From assembly GCF_901933205.1 (NCBI RefSeq), contig NC_044571.1, forward strand, positions 54,039,530 to 54,103,529: a DNA stretch of 64,000 nt, in the 5' to 3' direction. Position numbers and translations under genes: made by a program. This stretch comes from Camarhynchus parvulus (Eukaryota > Chordata > Aves > Passeriformes > Thraupidae). This document shows positions 61,551 through 64,000 of this stretch, in pieces (the first letter of the stretch is position 1; each line of letters begins with the position of its first letter). The notes beneath the pieces were generated by a model, which saw only the letters and a list, made by a program, of their open reading frames with translations, made no database searches and was not told the DNA's origin.

Positions 61551-62236
61551 TGTCTTGGTTTAGAGCAAAATTTTGGGAGAGAGAGAGAGAGAGTCCCCAG
61601 AGGGGCTCTAGTAGGAGGATAAATTCAATCGGCCCCTCCCCCCTACAACCAGTCCGGGAGAAAATACCTCCTTGAAGAAAAGTGGAAAAAAGCTGTTTAT
61701 TAAACAATAGAACCTAACAATATTAAAACAATAAAACCCCTTGCCGCTCTAAAAGAGATGACCAATTGAGAAAACCCCCCCCGGTTGCAGCCCAGCTCAC
61801 TCAGTCTCTTATCAGTCCTTCTGGTGCTGGAATTGTCGCAGGCCAGGCCCGGCCCGGCCCGGTGGCCACAGGTGTGAGCTGCCGGTGCTTCCCTGGGTGT
61901 TCAGTCCAGAGCAAGTTCCAAGAGGTCCAAAGAAAAGGAAAAGAAAAACCACAGTCCAGGGACTCTTCTTTGCCTCAGCCAGCTAAAACTAACCAAAAGC
62001 AAAAGGAGAGCTCTCTGTCCTGCCGTCTGTCTGTCCGCAGACAACACAGTCCTGGAGGAGGAATGCGGGGGAGTACGTGCAATGTCTGAGCGAAGAAAAA
62101 AAAAAGAACTGTGTGATTCTTCTCTCCCCCCTTTCACTCTCTGCAACAAGTCTTAAAGGTGCAAAACTTATTATTATTCAGCATAAACCAATGAGACGAT
62201 TTGGGGATAAAAGCATCATATAGTCAACCCAGGACA
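61551..62236 (-). mobile_element. Complete solo LTR of an avian endogenous retrovirus, minus strand
   Basis: The element is 686 bp and runs on the minus strand from TGTCCTGGGTTGACTATATG (high coordinate) to GCTCTAAACCAAGACA (low coordinate). It has the TG..CA ends and inverted TGTC(Y)TGG/CCA(R)GACA termini of an LTR. A minus-strand AATAAA lies at 61696-61701. The element is richer in G and C than its surroundings and includes a GGCCCGGCCCGG run near 61846 and a (GA)n run near 61580. The wording matches an LTR family of songbird genomes as I recall it, class not certain. It seems little decayed, which suggests a fairly recent insertion. No internal viral genes are present. The frames 61766-62089 and 61901-62149 are artefacts. 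Its flanks show no target-site duplication. Confidence 0.85.
61696..61701 (-). promoter_or_regulatory. LTR polyadenylation signal AATAAA
   Basis: This minus-strand AATAAA (context TTTAATAAACAGC) lies about 150 bp before the LTR's 3' end, consistent with an R/U5 boundary region. Confidence 0.65.
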
Positions 62237-64000
62237 CTATTTTTCTCTGATCTAGAATGTATTTGAGGCATTATACAAGATTTTGTTTGTTTTGGTTTTT
62301 TTTTTTATCAGTACAGTAAGAAAAATACCTTGTGTCCTTTCCAGATACATTAGTATAATAAATATATGAAAATAGCATAGTGCTAACTTCCAAAATATTA
62401 ATAGATTTTTCAAAGTTGTTTTGAAAGATGTATCATTATGTTAGTAATTTTGAAAGTAATTTGAACTTATAAATAGATGTCAAATAAGAATTTAGATCAA
62501 CATTTTATTTTCATGCTTTCAATGAACATTGTGACTGTTCACGCCAGTTTTCTTTCCATGTTATCTTCCTTCCATAGTCACAATGTTTTCTTTTCTTTTC
62601 TTCCTTTGCCTCTTTTATTTTTTTAGAGTTTCTATTTGGAAGCCCATTTTAAAACTGATTTTTGGTGACCAGTTTAAACAAAATTTAAAGACAATCACAG
62701 CTTCATTTCAATTTTCTATTCTTTCTGGGGATCAGCCAGAAATTATTGGTTAATGGAATAGGTTTTGGTGAGTTAGAATGACAAGTCTTTTTTTTTCAAG
62801 ACTTTTCTGTAATTGAACCTTTCAAAAACTGTTCCTGGAAATATCTCTTTCTGCACAGAGACTTTAACATACTTTCTGTCTTTAGTCCATTAAGGCCTTT
62901 AAAGATTCCATGTCTTATCATAATACCAACCCTGATATATCCATTTATTGCTCAGCGTAAAACAGCAGATTTATATTTTCTATTTTGTGAGCTTATTGGT
63001 CATTTTTGTAACATTTGTAAGGCAGGAAGTTTGTAGGAGTGAGGAGGAAACTCACAAGAGTGAGTTTCCTGCAGAAATAATTCAAATCTTGTCATAGTTC
63101 ATGCTCAGTGCCATAACCCCAGATGTCCTACAGAACTGGGAGCTGAAGGCTGCCCAAGAACTCATTCTGCTTACATTCTATTCAGTTACAAAAAAGTGAA
63201 GATCTGCTGGAATTTAGGATCTGGATTTATAAATCTGGAGTCATACAGAGATTAGCACTTAAATTTTTCTGCATAAAACAGACAAACCTTTTAATGTACC
63301 AATTTTAACATCTTCTGTCATACAGGATGAAATGCACTGTTCATAACAACAGGAAATTTTGTTTTATTAGGAAAACAGTCATACTTTTCCCTTTAAAACC
63401 CTAAACACACTTAGAGGCTCTTAAGATTAAAAGGGAGGCACAATAATTTCCTAATACCATACTGAATTCTTTTCACTTGGGTGGCTGAATAGCTCAGAAT
63501 AGCAGTTACCTTGAAAATAAATGACTGTGCTGAAAGGAGAATTAATTAATTCAGATAAAGTAAATAAACTCTGTGAACTGACTAATGTAGCAGAAATTAC
63601 TGGATGCTGATACTGCTGTTTTAATTATTAAGTCCACATTAATTAATTTCAGAGCTACCTTTTTTTGAAATCCACAGCTTGACCAACATTCAGAGTACAA
63701 AACATGCCAAAAGCCAAATTTTGCTTAGTAACACATTTACAAAGGCTGGAACCAAGTCTTCACACAAGTAAAAGTGATGAACTTTAAAAGAAAGTGACAG
63801 TTTCAATAAACAACAAAGGATCCAAATAATTGTGCGGTACTTCCTTGACCACTAACTGAGAAACAAAATTTGATTGTGCCAACCTATTTCTTTCACAGAA
63901 GGAGCTGGACTTCTTGTTAATTGCCAATATGGTTCTGAATATAAAGGGGACTTAATGTCTCTTTGAGAATTGCAGTAAAATCAGTGATCATGACTACCCA
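62237..64000. other. AT-rich noncoding DNA, no gene recognised
   Basis: This stretch has no frame of note, no repeat family and no RNA gene that I can recognise. It continues past the window edge. Confidence 0.6.

Noticed and set aside
61766..62149. Frames of 107 and 82 codons on opposite strands
   Set aside because: They lie wholly inside a solo LTR and match no viral protein region. LTR sequence is noncoding.

Overview
This 64 kb window looks like AT-rich, gene-poor nuclear DNA from a bird, most likely a passerine. The evidence is the repeat content. There are CR1 non-LTR retrotransposon fragments with the typical avian 3' tail. There are solo LTRs of avian endogenous-retrovirus families. 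There is also a SINE with a tRNA-Ile head and a CR1 tail, a type known as TguSINE1 and described from passerines. No bacterial, viral or organellar gene organisation is present, and the open reading frames are short, unrelated and scattered over both strands. I recognise no protein-coding gene. The window is probably part of a gene desert or a very long intron.

Layout. From 1 to 4.9 kb there are an AT/CA microsatellite, a compound ATT/ACT trinucleotide array and a small 23-bp minisatellite in unremarkable AT-rich DNA. From 8.05 to 8.99 kb there is a less AT-rich block of unknown origin. At 14.5 kb there is a 39-bp CR1 tail behind a T tract. From 14.5 to 26.6 kb I see only unique-looking DNA and low-complexity runs. 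At 26.6 kb a purine tract passes into a pentamer array whose units drift step by step. From 27.6 to 28.0 kb there is a decayed ERVL-type LTR fragment. At 29.6 kb lies the tRNA-Ile/CR1 SINE. From 39.38 to 39.88 kb lies the largest CR1 fragment, with the end of its reverse-transcriptase ORF. From 42.39 to 42.99 kb there is a complete solo LTR on the minus strand with a 4-bp target-site duplication. At 49.24 to 49.44 kb there is a minus-strand CR1 tail. At 58.35 to 58.58 kb a minus-strand reading frame has the layout of a terminal exon (acceptor, ORF, stop, AATAAA) but matches no family I know. A perfect CTTTT array of about 24 units follows. From 60.14 to 60.73 kb there is an ERVL LTR whose 5' third is inverted in place. 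From 61.55 to 62.24 kb there is another complete LTR on the minus strand, with no target-site duplication and palindromic flanks.

Nothing here forms a multi-gene system. The interest lies in the retroelement insertion structures, the SINE-CR1 tail relationship, the stepwise pentamer array and the one unexplained candidate exon. Family assignments come from recalled features of avian repeats and were not checked against a library.
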